36,469 bases of DNA from a virus (IMGVR_UViG_3300048833_000782:1-36469); one strand, 5' to 3'; counted from the first letter of the stretch, positions 22,815 through 30,184 are shown. Translations and numbers: made by a program. The notes: a model not told the origin generated them from the letters alone.

Positions 22815-25160
22815 CTAGGAACTCGCGCCGACGTTGACGTCCACTAGTGCCAGTGCTGGCCCGCCGCCGCCGGCGTAGATCACGTTGATCTGCAGCACGT
22901 AGCGGCCGACGGCCGCCTCCGCCGCGGCGGCGAGCGCGAAGCGGGCCTCCGCGCCGTTGCGCTTGAAGTCGCCGACAACAACAAGATCCTCGTCGCCGGC
23001 GTCGTCGGGCTTGCTGACGACGGTGATCGACACGACCTGGTAGATCGAGCCGCCGCCGGCGAGGTCCTTGGCGAACGACGCGGCGAACAGCGGGCCACTC
23101 TCGCCGGCCGAGATCGGCAGCGGGGTCTCGGAGTAGAGCTTGTCGCCGCGGCGGATGAGCTTGGCCGTGCGCGAGTCAGGGACATGCGCGCCCTCGACGT
23201 CGGTCGGCAGCAGGTACGGAGCGACCGCAGTGGCGAGCGCCTCCACGTCGACCACGTTGGCGAGCGCCTCGCCGAGCTCGGTCTGGCCTTCGCCCAGAGC
23301 GAGCAGCGTGAGGTACTGCGCGGCGACGCCGGCCGTGCCGTCCGTGATCGCCGCGTGCGCCTGCGCGACGCGAGTCTGCAGCGTCTGCTGGGTGGCGTCG
23401 GCGTTCATTTGTTCGACAACCGCCGCCGCGATCCCTTGCGCCGCCGGGTCCGACTCGATCAGCGACTCGGCGATCGTCTGGTAGATGTTGTGCAAGAGCG
23501 CCTGCCCGTCCTCGTCGTCGATCAGCCGCGCCTCGGTGGCGTCAGCCGTTTGCGTCGGCAACGACAGCCGCGTCACCGCTTCCTTGGTGGCGGGGATCGT
23601 GTCAGCCGCCGCGTTCTCCAGCGCCCGATACTGAGCCGCGCCGAACGCCGCGCCGCCGGCCGCGGCCGTGTGCAAATAGGTTGAGCCGGTCTGCTCGAGG
23701 TAAGCCGGCCCCCAATCGGTCACGCTGCCGTAGAGGTCGCGCATCGCCCAGTGCATATCCACGAGTTGCACGCGGTCGGGCTCGCCGAACTCTTCGACGG
23801 CGCGGGCGATCTCGTCGCGCTGGAACTCGGTCGCCGGCGTCCGATCCACGCCCACGCCGATGTAGGGCGTCGGCGTGTAGCAGAGCACGCCGAAGCGCTC
23901 TTTGGTGTGACGCTGGCCGATCGTCACCCAGCGGTCGAGCATCTGCAAGTAGAGCGCCGTCCGCGGCGTGAACTCGACTTCATTGACGCCCAGGTGAATG
24001 CGGAGCGTGTCCATCGGGTAGCCGCTGGCCGCGATCGCCTCGAACCAGGCGTCAATCTGGTCGTCCTTGATGGCGTTGGCGGGGTTCTCGCCGCCCGCCT
24101 CGGTCGCGAAGTCGGCGACGGCCGTCCCGCCGACGCCGATGATCGGGCAATAGACCATCCCCTGCGTCCGGTCCTTCGCGACCCAGCCGTAACCGAGTTG
24201 CAGCCACGCCTTGTCGGTCATCGCGACCTGTAGCTGCGCGACGCAGTCGATCGCCCCGCCCGTGCCGGCCATCGTGGAGACCGTGTAGTGATTCGATGTG
24301 TAGCCAGAGACGCTGGTCGGGTTGAACGCGGCCGAGGCGGCGGCGCCGACGCTCACGTCTCGGCGCGTCGTCTGCCGCATGCTCGTTACGTTGTGAGAGC
24401 CGCCGATGTACGAGAGCCAGGTGTCGATCGCCCCGATGTCGTAGGGGAGGTTGTTCGGGTTGAGGTAGAGGCCCGCGCTGCCGGTGGCGCCGCTGCCGAA
24501 GCCGCCGGGCGTGAACGTCAAAAAGTTGGCGAGGCTGCCGACCCAGCTCGACGCGGCGACGAACGGTAGGCGGTTGACGATCGAGGTCGTCGGGAAGGTG
24601 GCTTCCTTCGCCACGTCAACCCGGATTCCGGTTTGAGCCGCCGCGCCTTTTTGCGAGAACGGGTTCTGGCCGTCCATCAGCACGACCTCGCCGCGCATCC
24701 GCATACGGGGGCCGCTGTAGTCGATGTCCCAATCGGTGACACAACGCCAGGTGGCCGACGACGACGTGATCGAGTCGCCGATGCCGCCGACGTTGGAGCG
24801 GCCGTCGAGCATCCGCTTGGCCGTGTTCCAGTCGCTGCTGACGGTGACGCGCGACAGGCGGAAGGCGGCCACCACGGTTCCGACCAGGCTCACGTCGGTC
24901 GCGCCCGCGGTAATGCGGACGGTGTAGTCGACGCCGGGCACGAACGAGGCGTCGCTGGTGAGGATGCGGACGCGATGAACGCCCGCGCCCCCTTCGTCGA
25001 TAAACAGCGCGACGCCGGCGGTGAGGGCCGTCGTGCTGCCGCCGCGGAAGAGCGACACGGCGAGCGGGCCCGTCGGCGTCGCTGGCAGGCCGGTCGCGCC
25101 GTTGAACGTGTTGATCGGGAGGTCGATCGTCTCGCCGATCGCGTAGGTGGTGCTTTGCAT
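22815..25160 (-). CDS. Tail fibre / baseplate protein with SGNH hydrolase domain
   Basis: A 781-residue protein. Residues 1-105 form a beta sandwich (VDYTVRITAGATDVSLVGTV) like N-terminal attachment domains of tail proteins. An SGNH/GDSL hydrolase follows: GDS at 128-130 in GGIGDSITSS, then IHLGVNEVEF in the place of the GxND block, and YLHTAAAG near the expected Asp/His block. The second half is Ala-rich, helical and ends in a beta domain. It would be a deacetylase or esterase acting on surface polysaccharide during adsorption. ATG at 25160, 2 bp after the preceding stop. The GxND block is GVNE here, which differs from the usual form. Confidence 0.75.
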   Translation of the reverse strand: MQSTTYAIGETIDLPINTFNGATGLPATPTGPLAVSLFRGGSTTALTAGVALFIDEGGAGVHRVRILTSDASFVPGVDYTVRITAGATDVSLVGTVVAAFRLSRVTVSSDWNTAKRMLDGRSNVGGIGDSITSSSATWRCVTDWDIDYSGPRMRMRGEVVLMDGQNPFSQKGAAAQTGIRVDVAKEATFPTTSIVNRLPFVAASSWVGSLANFLTFTPGGFGSGATGSAGLYLNPNNLPYDIGAIDTWLSYIGGSHNVTSMRQTTRRDVSVGAAASAAFNPTSVSGYTSNHYTVSTMAGTGGAIDCVAQLQVAMTDKAWLQLGYGWVAKDRTQGMVYCPIIGVGGTAVADFATEAGGENPANAIKDDQIDAWFEAIAASGYPMDTLRIHLGVNEVEFTPRTALYLQMLDRWVTIGQRHTKERFGVLCYTPTPYIGVGVDRTPATEFQRDEIARAVEEFGEPDRVQLVDMHWAMRDLYGSVTDWGPAYLEQTGSTYLHTAAAGGAAFGAAQYRALENAAADTIPATKEAVTRLSLPTQTADATEARLIDDEDGQALLHNIYQTIAESLIESDPAAQGIAAAVVEQMNADATQQTLQTRVAQAHAAITDGTAGVAAQYLTLLALGEGQTELGEALANVVDVEALATAVAPYLLPTDVEGAHVPDSRTAKLIRRGDKLYSETPLPISAGESGPLFAASFAKDLAGGGSIYQVVSITVVSKPDDAGDEDLVVVGDFKRNGAEARFALAAAAEAAVGRYVLQINVIYAGGGGPALALVDVNVGASS

Positions 25161-25162
25161 CG

Positions 25163-25846
25163 CTAGCCTGCGGTGACGCGTGAAGATTGCAAACGGGAGG
25201 ACGTGAGCCGGCTGCCGCGCGTGATGATCGGCGCCGTGGACATGGCGATAGCGCCCGCCAAACCCTCGTCGGTGATCCCCGCGTAAAGATCGGCGAGCGT
25301 GCCGGCGAAGTGCTTGCTGCTGACGGTGGGGGCGTTATCGACGGCGCCGCCGCCAGGCAGTCGCGAGTCGCTGTAGACGGCGCCGACGCCGCCCGAGTCG
25401 GTGGCGTTGGTCGTGTTGATGGCGACCGCTTGCGTCCCCGCCAAGACGGCGTTGTGGTAGAGCGAGAGGCCCGTCGGGGTGACCTGAACGAACAGGAAGG
25501 CGGGCACGCCTACCTCGGCCGCCCCGCCCGAGCTCACCGTCGCGATCGTCGAGTCGCCGCGATGCAGCGACGCCCAATAAACGCCGTTGATGAGCCACAG
25601 GGTGACGCCGTTGGTCAGCCCGCTGAACTCCCAGACGCAATTCTCGCCGTCGGTCTCGTCGGGAACGGCGCAGACGCTAACCCACGTCAGGTTGCCAAGG
25701 CCAAGCGTGACGCCGCTGGGGGCGATGATGCGGTCCGTCGTGCCGTTGAACCACTGGGCCCCGTTCATCCAAGGGAACGGCAGCGTGCCGCCGGTCAGGC
25801 TCGGCGCATAGACAGCGGCGGCGATGAGGTCTTCACGGAGGCCCAT
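25163..25846 (-). CDS. Lectin-like (LamG/concanavalin fold) tail fibre protein
   Basis: A 227-residue protein with the pattern of a concanavalin-like jelly roll: FNGTTDRIIAPSG, LTWVSVCAV, LFVQVTPTGLSLYHNAVL and HFAGTLADLYAG, the last resembling the G-x-I-D-D-V-x-x-Y end of LamG-type domains. Such domains bind carbohydrate at fibre tips. Two bases separate it from the SGNH protein, so they probably act together in host surface recognition. ATG at 25846 is abutted by a leader motif; a TTG ten codons upstream is less likely. Confidence 0.72.
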   Translation of the reverse strand: MGLREDLIAAAVYAPSLTGGTLPFPWMNGAQWFNGTTDRIIAPSGVTLGLGNLTWVSVCAVPDETDGENCVWEFSGLTNGVTLWLINGVYWASLHRGDSTIATVSSGGAAEVGVPAFLFVQVTPTGLSLYHNAVLAGTQAVAINTTNATDSGGVGAVYSDSRLPGGGAVDNAPTVSSKHFAGTLADLYAGITDEGLAGAIAMSTAPIITRGSRLTSSRLQSSRVTAG

Positions 25847-25877
25847 GCCGGCGAGCGTCGATCGCTCGCGGCACAAC
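25844..25877 (-). promoter_or_regulatory. Late leader motif, copy ending on ATG of the lectin-like gene
   Basis: 34 nt from GTTGTGCC to ATG. GCGAGCG-ATCGA-CGCTCGC is a 7-bp hairpin ending 4 nt before the start codon. Confidence 0.78.
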
Positions 25878-25887
25878 GAGCTGCCGC

Positions 25888-26142
25888 TTACTCAGGCGCG
25901 GGCCCGGCGGGAGCCGTGACGACGGTCGGGGCCTCGGCCTCGGGCGCCGACGGCTGCACGTCGGCGGGGCCGGCGCCGTAGGCGGTGAGGATCGCGCTGA
26001 CGAGCGGCGAGGGGACCTGCTGCCATTGGCCGTCGGCGGCCATCGCCTGATTGGAGACCTCGCCGCCGCGGTCGATCGTGCGGAAGACTGGCTTGCCGTC
26101 GATCGACGTGGTTTTCTGAATGACGGTTTCGACAGTGATCAT
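25888..26142 (-). CDS. Small protein upstream of the fibre genes
   Basis: An 84-residue protein. The first half (MITVETVIQKTTSIDGKPVFRT) is beta-like, then LVSAILTAYGAGPADV and a Pro/Ala/Glu-rich tail. Not recognised. It could be a fibre accessory protein from its position between the lysis-like genes and the fibre genes. ATG at 26142; CGAG-AGCC-CTCG could form a small stem just before it. Confidence 0.55.
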   Translation of the reverse strand: MITVETVIQKTTSIDGKPVFRTIDRGGEVSNQAMAADGQWQQVPSPLVSAILTAYGAGPADVQPSAPEAEAPTVVTAPAGPAPE

Positions 26143-26203
26143 CGCGAGGGCTCTCGTGAGTCGCGGCCCGCCTCATCGGAGACAGGGACCGCGGATGAAT
26201 GGA

Positions 26204-26236
26204 TCAGCCCGCACGGTGGCGGCCGAGTATCACAAC
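26204..26236 (-). promoter_or_regulatory. Late leader motif, copy ending in TGA, after the first membrane gene
   Basis: 33 nt from GTTGTGATAC to GGGCTGA, with CCGCCACCGTGC in place of the usual GGCGAC core. The stop codon of the small membrane gene is the TGA within GTTGTGA. Confidence 0.6.
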
Positions 26237-26436
26237 GACGTGGGCGGCGGCGCCGCGGCGCCGCCGGCGATCTTGAGGATCGCCGCTTCGAGCTCGCGAC
26301 GCTTCGCGCGCTTCGCCTTGAGCCGCTTGAGGATCTCGACGCCGCCGATCATCGCGGGGACGGCCAGCACGGCGCAGAGCATCCACGGCGTCATATCGGG
26401 CTCGCAGGGCGGGTTGATTTGCCAGTTGAACGCCAT
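26230..26436 (-). CDS. Small membrane protein, holin-like
   Basis: A 68-residue protein with one hydrophobic segment (TPWMLCAVLAVPAMIGGVEIL, about 16-36) followed by a strongly basic stretch KRLKAKRAKRRELEAA. Size, single helix and positive C-side fit a small holin or holin-like accessory. It sits 3 bp after a second tiny membrane gene and near the protease-bearing membrane protein. ATG at 26436. Holin function is inferred from topology and position only. The last codon and stop are TTG-TGA inside a leader motif copy. Confidence 0.6.
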   Translation of the reverse strand: MAFNWQINPPCEPDMTPWMLCAVLAVPAMIGGVEILKRLKAKRAKRRELEAAILKIAGGAAAPPPTSL

Positions 26437-26439
26437 CGG

Positions 26440-26577
26440 TTAATCCCGCAGGTAGAGCCACACGACGCGAGCCGCGACGACGATCCCAAAGAACACCGCC
26501 GCCCAAAACAGCAGCGGTCCAAACAGCCCAGCCCAGACCGCGTGCGCGATCCGGTCGAAGATCCAATCGATGATCAC
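26440..26577 (-). CDS. Tiny single-helix membrane protein
   Basis: A 45-residue protein read from a GTG at 26577 (VIIDWIFDRIAHAVW start, LYLRD end). Residues about 17-40 (GLFGPLLFWAAVFFGIVV and on) form one membrane helix. It lies 3 bp upstream of the other small membrane gene, so the pair could be holin and antiholin or a two-part holin. No Shine-Dalgarno site is visible; the leader is a CTAGCCTCT-type repeat. Because it is short, the call rests on the clear hydrophobic profile and tight packing with its neighbour. Confidence 0.55.
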   Translation of the reverse strand: MIIDWIFDRIAHAVWAGLFGPLLFWAAVFFGIVVAARVVWLYLRD

Positions 26578-26581
26578 GGAG

Positions 26582-26610
26582 AGGCTAGAGGTCAGAGGCT
26601 AGAGGCTAGA
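26582..26610. repeat. GAGGCTA-type short tandem repeat
   Basis: GAGGCTAGAGG, a slightly changed unit, and GAGGCTAGAGGCTAGA follow one another. The leftward mRNA carries the pyrimidine-rich complement directly before the GTG of the tiny membrane gene. Confidence 0.65.
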
Positions 26611-26624
26611 ACGCTTGCGCTTCC

Positions 26625-26696
26625 GCCCGCGGGGCAAGGCCACGCGGAGCGTGGTTGCCCGAGCGGGCGTCGGGCGGCCGCCATCGCAAGGCGGCC
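26625..26696 (-). repeat. Palindromic junction cassette, copy 7 (half)
   Basis: Long GC-rich hairpin (26625-26668) and a heptaloop hairpin with a longer stem, GGCCGCC-ATCGCAA-GGCGGCC (26676-26696). The hairpin begins 9 nt after the stop codon of the protease gene. Confidence 0.83.
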
Positions 26697-26705
26697 CCCA
26701 GCAAC

Positions 26706-28832
26706 TCAATCCTGCGAGAGGTACCACATCACGCCGATCACGCCGGCGACGCCGCCGAGCGCGAGCAGCAACGTGGCGGGTGACGTCGGCGCCGATGGCG
26801 CCCCGTAACGCGGCTGCTGCGGGACCTGGCCCCAGCCGGGCTGCTGAGGGGGGCAGCCGTTGGGGCCGCAGTAGTCCTGCCGCTGGCCCCCCTGCTGGCC
26901 CCAGCCTTGCTGCGGCTGCTGAGGCGGTTGGCCCCAGCTCTGCTGCTGTTGCGGGCCGATCTGGTACGGCGATTGGTCGGGGAAGATCGGCTCGTCACGC
27001 TGCTCGTACTGGCGGCCCTGCGACTGCTGCTGCCGCGGTGGCGACGGTTGCGAGTACTGCGGGGCCGAGTCCTGGTACCACTCCGGGCAGCCGCCGGGAG
27101 GGCATTGCGTCGGATCGTTCGGGTCCCACTGCACGAGCTCGAGGGTCGGCGCTTCGCTATCGACCGAGGCCATGCTGCGCCGCGTCCGCTGCCCGCGGCT
27201 CACCACGTCGCACAAGAACTCATGCACGACCGCCGGCGACGGGAAGAGCATCTTCTCGTAGTAGCGGCCGCCGCGCGATTGATAACCCTGGCCCTCGCCG
27301 TTAGTGACGACCGAGCAGACCGCGACGCGGCCGAGCGAGTCGAGCGTAAGAATGCCGCCGCCCGAGTCGCCGTGCATGGCCTGGCCGTCGGTGCGGTCCT
27401 TGCCCCGGTACGCCTGGCCCTCGTACATCATCGCGTAGTTGCGGAGCGTCGTCGCGCCGGAGCCGTAGCCCATCGCTTCGAGGTACTCGCCGGGCTGCGG
27501 GGCGCGGTCGGTCCAGTGCAAGGGCGGCACGTCGCTGCGCGGCGTGCTCATTACCAGGAACGCCAGGTCGGCGCCGGTGCGATCGCTGACGATCGCCGAG
27601 AAGCGTTGCTGCTGGCCGTCGATCCAGCGGCCGCCGACCTGGCTGGCCGAGCGGATCTCGCTAACGACGTGCTTGGCGGTCAGCACGCCGCCCAGGTTGG
27701 GCCCGAGCTGCATGTACACGCCCGAGCCGACGGAGCCGTCGGTGGTTTGCAGGCGCAGCGCGCAGGCGTGCCATGGCGCGGGCGGCGTCCACTTCCACTC
27801 GACGTCTTCGAGACCGAGGTACTGGACCTGCGGCGCCGACGCCATGATCGCGTTGACCGCGGCCGTCGCTTCGACCTTGGCGGTCTGGCTGAACGGCTGC
27901 AGCAGCTTGTAGCTGCCGTCACGGTCTTCGAGCTCGCGGAAGGGATCGCGCTGCACGGGTACCAGCGGCCGCAGGGCCGCCGGCGTCGCCGCGGAACGCC
28001 AGCCGTCGGCCGGCAGGTGGTGATCGGCGGCCGAGCTCGTCGAGGCGAGGCAAGCCACGATGAGAACCGCTACCACCTTCAAGCCGTGCTTCTTCGTTGG
28101 GAGTTGCTGCCCACCGTCTGGATCGTCGTCGTCGTATTCTTCGACGGAGTAGAACCTTCGACGATCGAGCAGCTCCCAGACTTGCAAGGCGATGCTGACA
28201 GCGACGAGCACGCAAAAGGCCACTCGCACGTAATCGCCGGAGTTCCACGAGATGTCCGCAGCTTTGCAGCATTCCAGTTCGACGGGCGAAGCTTCCGTCT
28301 GACCGGTCGCTCTAGTCTGCGGATCGTACTCGGATGCCGGCGGAACGTACGGTTGAATGTAGGGGCACTGCGCCACGGCCGACGAGCTCGTCGCCAGGCC
28401 GATCGCGAGCAGCAGCGCGACGCCGCCGCTGGCGTATTTGCAGACGCGCTCGGTGGGGCGGCCGCTGGTGAGTTTGGAAACGGCGTAGCCGAGCATCGTC
28501 GCGAACACGCCGCCCAGACCGAACACCCAGCCCGGCGCGGCCGCCGGCGGTGGCGTTGGCGACGCCGGCGAGTACTCCTCGGGAGGCGGGCAGCATTGCC
28601 GCTGCGCGTTCTCTAGCCGCGTGAGGCGCGACTCGTGACGCTGGAGCCAGGTCCAGGCCTGCTCGATCGCCGAGCGGCAATCGCAGCCCTCGCAATCGCG
28701 GAGGACCGCGGCGGGCGCGTCGGCCGGCTCCTTCGCCAGTGAAGCAGCCGCCAGCGACTGGACCGGCTCGGCAGGGAGCTCGTCGGGCAGCGAGAGGGGG
28801 AGCGTCAACAACAGAGCGAGCAAGGCCAACAT
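26706..28832 (-). CDS. Multi-pass membrane protein with trypsin-like serine protease domain
   Basis: A 708-residue protein. A signal-like N-terminus (MLALLALLLTLPLSL) is followed by hydrophobic segments at about 101-121, 134-152, 201-220 and 251-269. Then comes a chymotrypsin-fold protease with His388 (LTAKHVV), Asp422 (GADLAFLV) and Ser490 (MHGDSGGG). A Pro/Gln/Gly-rich region (about 570-670) leads to a final membrane helix near 686-703. Segments ending SSAVAQ and SSAAD look like signal cleavage sites, so it may be processed. It lies upstream of two tiny membrane genes, where lysis genes are expected, and no endolysin was found. ATG at 28832 has GGAGG 7 nt upstream. Confidence 0.82.
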   Translation of the reverse strand: MLALLALLLTLPLSLPDELPAEPVQSLAAASLAKEPADAPAAVLRDCEGCDCRSAIEQAWTWLQRHESRLTRLENAQRQCCPPPEEYSPASPTPPPAAAPGWVFGLGGVFATMLGYAVSKLTSGRPTERVCKYASGGVALLLAIGLATSSSAVAQCPYIQPYVPPASEYDPQTRATGQTEASPVELECCKAADISWNSGDYVRVAFCVLVAVSIALQVWELLDRRRFYSVEEYDDDDPDGGQQLPTKKHGLKVVAVLIVACLASTSSAADHHLPADGWRSAATPAALRPLVPVQRDPFRELEDRDGSYKLLQPFSQTAKVEATAAVNAIMASAPQVQYLGLEDVEWKWTPPAPWHACALRLQTTDGSVGSGVYMQLGPNLGGVLTAKHVVSEIRSASQVGGRWIDGQQQRFSAIVSDRTGADLAFLVMSTPRSDVPPLHWTDRAPQPGEYLEAMGYGSGATTLRNYAMMYEGQAYRGKDRTDGQAMHGDSGGGILTLDSLGRVAVCSVVTNGEGQGYQSRGGRYYEKMLFPSPAVVHEFLCDVVSRGQRTRRSMASVDSEAPTLELVQWDPNDPTQCPPGGCPEWYQDSAPQYSQPSPPRQQQSQGRQYEQRDEPIFPDQSPYQIGPQQQQSWGQPPQQPQQGWGQQGGQRQDYCGPNGCPPQQPGWGQVPQQPRYGAPSAPTSPATLLLALGGVAGVIGVMWYLSQD

Positions 28833-28860
28833 CGTCGGGCCTCCGCGGAGTGAGCGTAAC

Positions 28861-28893
28861 AACGCCCGCACGGTGGCGCGCCGGCGTCACAAG
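28861..28893 (-). promoter_or_regulatory. Late leader motif, degenerate copy upstream of the protease gene
   Basis: 33 nt from CTTGTGACGCC to GGGCGTT. The core reads GCCACCGTGC as in the 26204 copy. The gene start is 29 nt further on, with its own GGAGG site. Confidence 0.5.
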
Positions 28894-28903
28894 CGGGAGG
28901 TGA

Positions 28904-29470
28904 TCAACCGGCGACGACGCGGTACCAGCCGGCGGGGATCCCCGCCTCGATCGCAAACGACTTCGCGGCGTCGAACGTGCCGAAGCGCGCCGCCTTCAGC
29001 GCGTTCTCGACCAGCATCGGCCGCATCTTCTTATCGAGAGCCAGGTACCCGTAACGCGGCGTCGCCGGCATTTTGTCAGTGCGGTCGGCGAGCACCACGA
29101 ACGCGGCGCGGATCGACGGCCGCGGCTTCGGTTTCTTCTTCTTGGTCTTGAGCACGGGCTGGGTCTCGGGGATGGGTTGGGAAGCCGCCTCACGGGCCTT
29201 TTCGTGACGGGCGGCGCAGAGGACGCAGGGCATGTCCACCAGGCCGCCGCAGCCGGGGCAGCGGCGGGTCCGGTCCTGCGAGTCGTCGGTGTCGATCGCC
29301 TGGCCGAGCTCGGCGAGCAGCCGCCGCTTCTTCACGGTGTTGAAGACCGTGTTGCGGTGGCAGCGCACCCGCTCCGCGGTCTTCGTGTAGGACATGCCCT
29401 CGTCCACCAGACGCAGCAGCCGCGAGCGGGTAACTTTCGGCAGCGCCTGCCGCCCGTGATGCGACGGCAT
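28904..29470 (-). CDS. HTH and zinc-ribbon DNA-binding regulator
   Basis: A 188-residue protein with an N-terminal Hin/homeodomain-like helix-turn-helix (VTRSRLLRLVDEGMSYTKTA, then RCHRNTVFNTVKK), a zinc ribbon CPGCGG...CVLC (about 71-87), a lysine-rich linker and a C-terminal domain FGTFDAAKSFAIEAGIPAGW. Its N-terminus is clearly related to the next gene upstream (MPSHHGRQ against MPSHNGKR). It is the last early gene before the lysis and late genes, so it is a candidate late-gene activator. ATG at 29470, 3 bp after the upstream stop. Confidence 0.68.
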   Translation of the reverse strand: MPSHHGRQALPKVTRSRLLRLVDEGMSYTKTAERVRCHRNTVFNTVKKRRLLAELGQAIDTDDSQDRTRRCPGCGGLVDMPCVLCAARHEKAREAASQPIPETQPVLKTKKKKPKPRPSIRAAFVVLADRTDKMPATPRYGYLALDKKMRPMLVENALKAARFGTFDAAKSFAIEAGIPAGWYRVVAG

Positions 29471-29473
29471 GTG

Positions 29474-29815
29474 CTAGCCTTTTTTTGAACGGCGGCCTCT
29501 GCGGAGCTTGATGCCGAGCTCCTTGGCGATCCGCTGGACGGTTCCGCGGCCACAACCGATGGCTTCGGCGATTTGCCCCGTTGTGTATTTATCGCGACGC
29601 AACAGGTCGCCGACGGCGGTGCGGCTGACCAAGTTCCACGGCGTCGCCTTCGCTTCACTTGGATATCCCAACTGGTTGGCAATCCGCCACGCGCTATTCC
29701 GGTGAACGCCGAGAGCGCGCGCGATCTGCTCGTAGCTGCAACCCGCCTGGATAAGGTCGCCGACGCGTTTTCGCGTGTCTGCGGGGATCTCCCGTTTCCC
29801 ATTGTGAGACGGCAT
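29474..29815 (-). CDS. Double helix-turn-helix regulator
   Basis: A 113-residue protein made of two helix-turn-helix units: RKRVGDLIQAGCSYEQIARA with LGVHRNSAWRI (about 16-46), and SRTAVGDLLRRDKYTTGQIAEA with IGCGRGTVQRI (about 64-96), ending in a basic tail. It resembles resolvase-type or sigma-like HTH repeats and is paralogous with the gene downstream. It probably binds DNA at direct repeats. ATG at 29815. Confidence 0.68.
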   Translation of the reverse strand: MPSHNGKREIPADTRKRVGDLIQAGCSYEQIARALGVHRNSAWRIANQLGYPSEAKATPWNLVSRTAVGDLLRRDKYTTGQIAEAIGCGRGTVQRIAKELGIKLRRGRRSKKG

Positions 29816-29824
29816 GGCTCCTCC

Positions 29825-30184
29825 TCACTGGAACGCGAAGTCGGCGAAGATCTCGCCGCGGTGGACGAACGGGACCTCGATCGAGCTCTCGTCGCAGTAG
29901 CGGCGGTTGGCCTCGGTGTCCTCCTTCAGGAGGCCGAGCTCCTCGGCGAGGTCGGGATTGACGAGCCTGCCGCCGCCGCCGGCGCGAATCATTCGCGCGC
30001 GCTCGCGGATCTCCTCCGGCGAGGGGTCTTGGGGGAGGCGTCCGTCGACGCCGTCGCACTCGCCCGTGGCGATTCTTGCGACGGTGGCTTTCGAGAGACC
30101 CGTCGCAGCGGCAACAGAGCGTTGCGTCGCGCCAGGTTCCCTGAGTCGGCGACGCACTTCGCTTACCGTGCGAGGCTGTGTCAC
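29825..30184 (-). CDS. Cro/LacI-type HTH protein
   Basis: A 119-residue protein with an N-terminal HTH of the Cro or LacI type (TQRSVAAATGLSKATVARIATG, about 20-41). The C-terminal part has IRERARMIRAGGGGRLVNPD and RRYCDESSIEVPFVHRGEIF. It could be the lysogeny repressor or Cro counterpart, though the position deep in the early unit argues more for an accessory regulator. The start is GTG at 30184; GGCGG-TTTG-CCGCC forms a hairpin about 30 nt upstream. Confidence 0.62.
   Translation of the reverse strand: MTQPRTVSEVRRRLREPGATQRSVAAATGLSKATVARIATGECDGVDGRLPQDPSPEEIRERARMIRAGGGGRLVNPDLAEELGLLKEDTEANRRYCDESSIEVPFVHRGEIFADFAFQ

Noticed and set aside
16830-25877. GTTGTGC ends of the leader considered as integron attC sites
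   Set aside because: The sequence does not fit GTTRRRY, no paired RYYYAAC end is present, and the integrase lacks evident integron features.
8909-25877. Leader motif considered as a conserved N-terminal peptide read from its TTG (such as MCRERSTLAGM)
   Set aside because: It holds only for the 34-nt copies; in the 33-nt copies the ATG is in another frame and a stop interrupts the reading in the 16830 copy, so the DNA or RNA sequence is what is conserved.
12843-26696. Idea that the heptaloop hairpins are binding sites for the phage CsrA
   Set aside because: CsrA prefers GGA in hairpin loops; the constant loop TTGCGAC (or GTCGCAA) has none.
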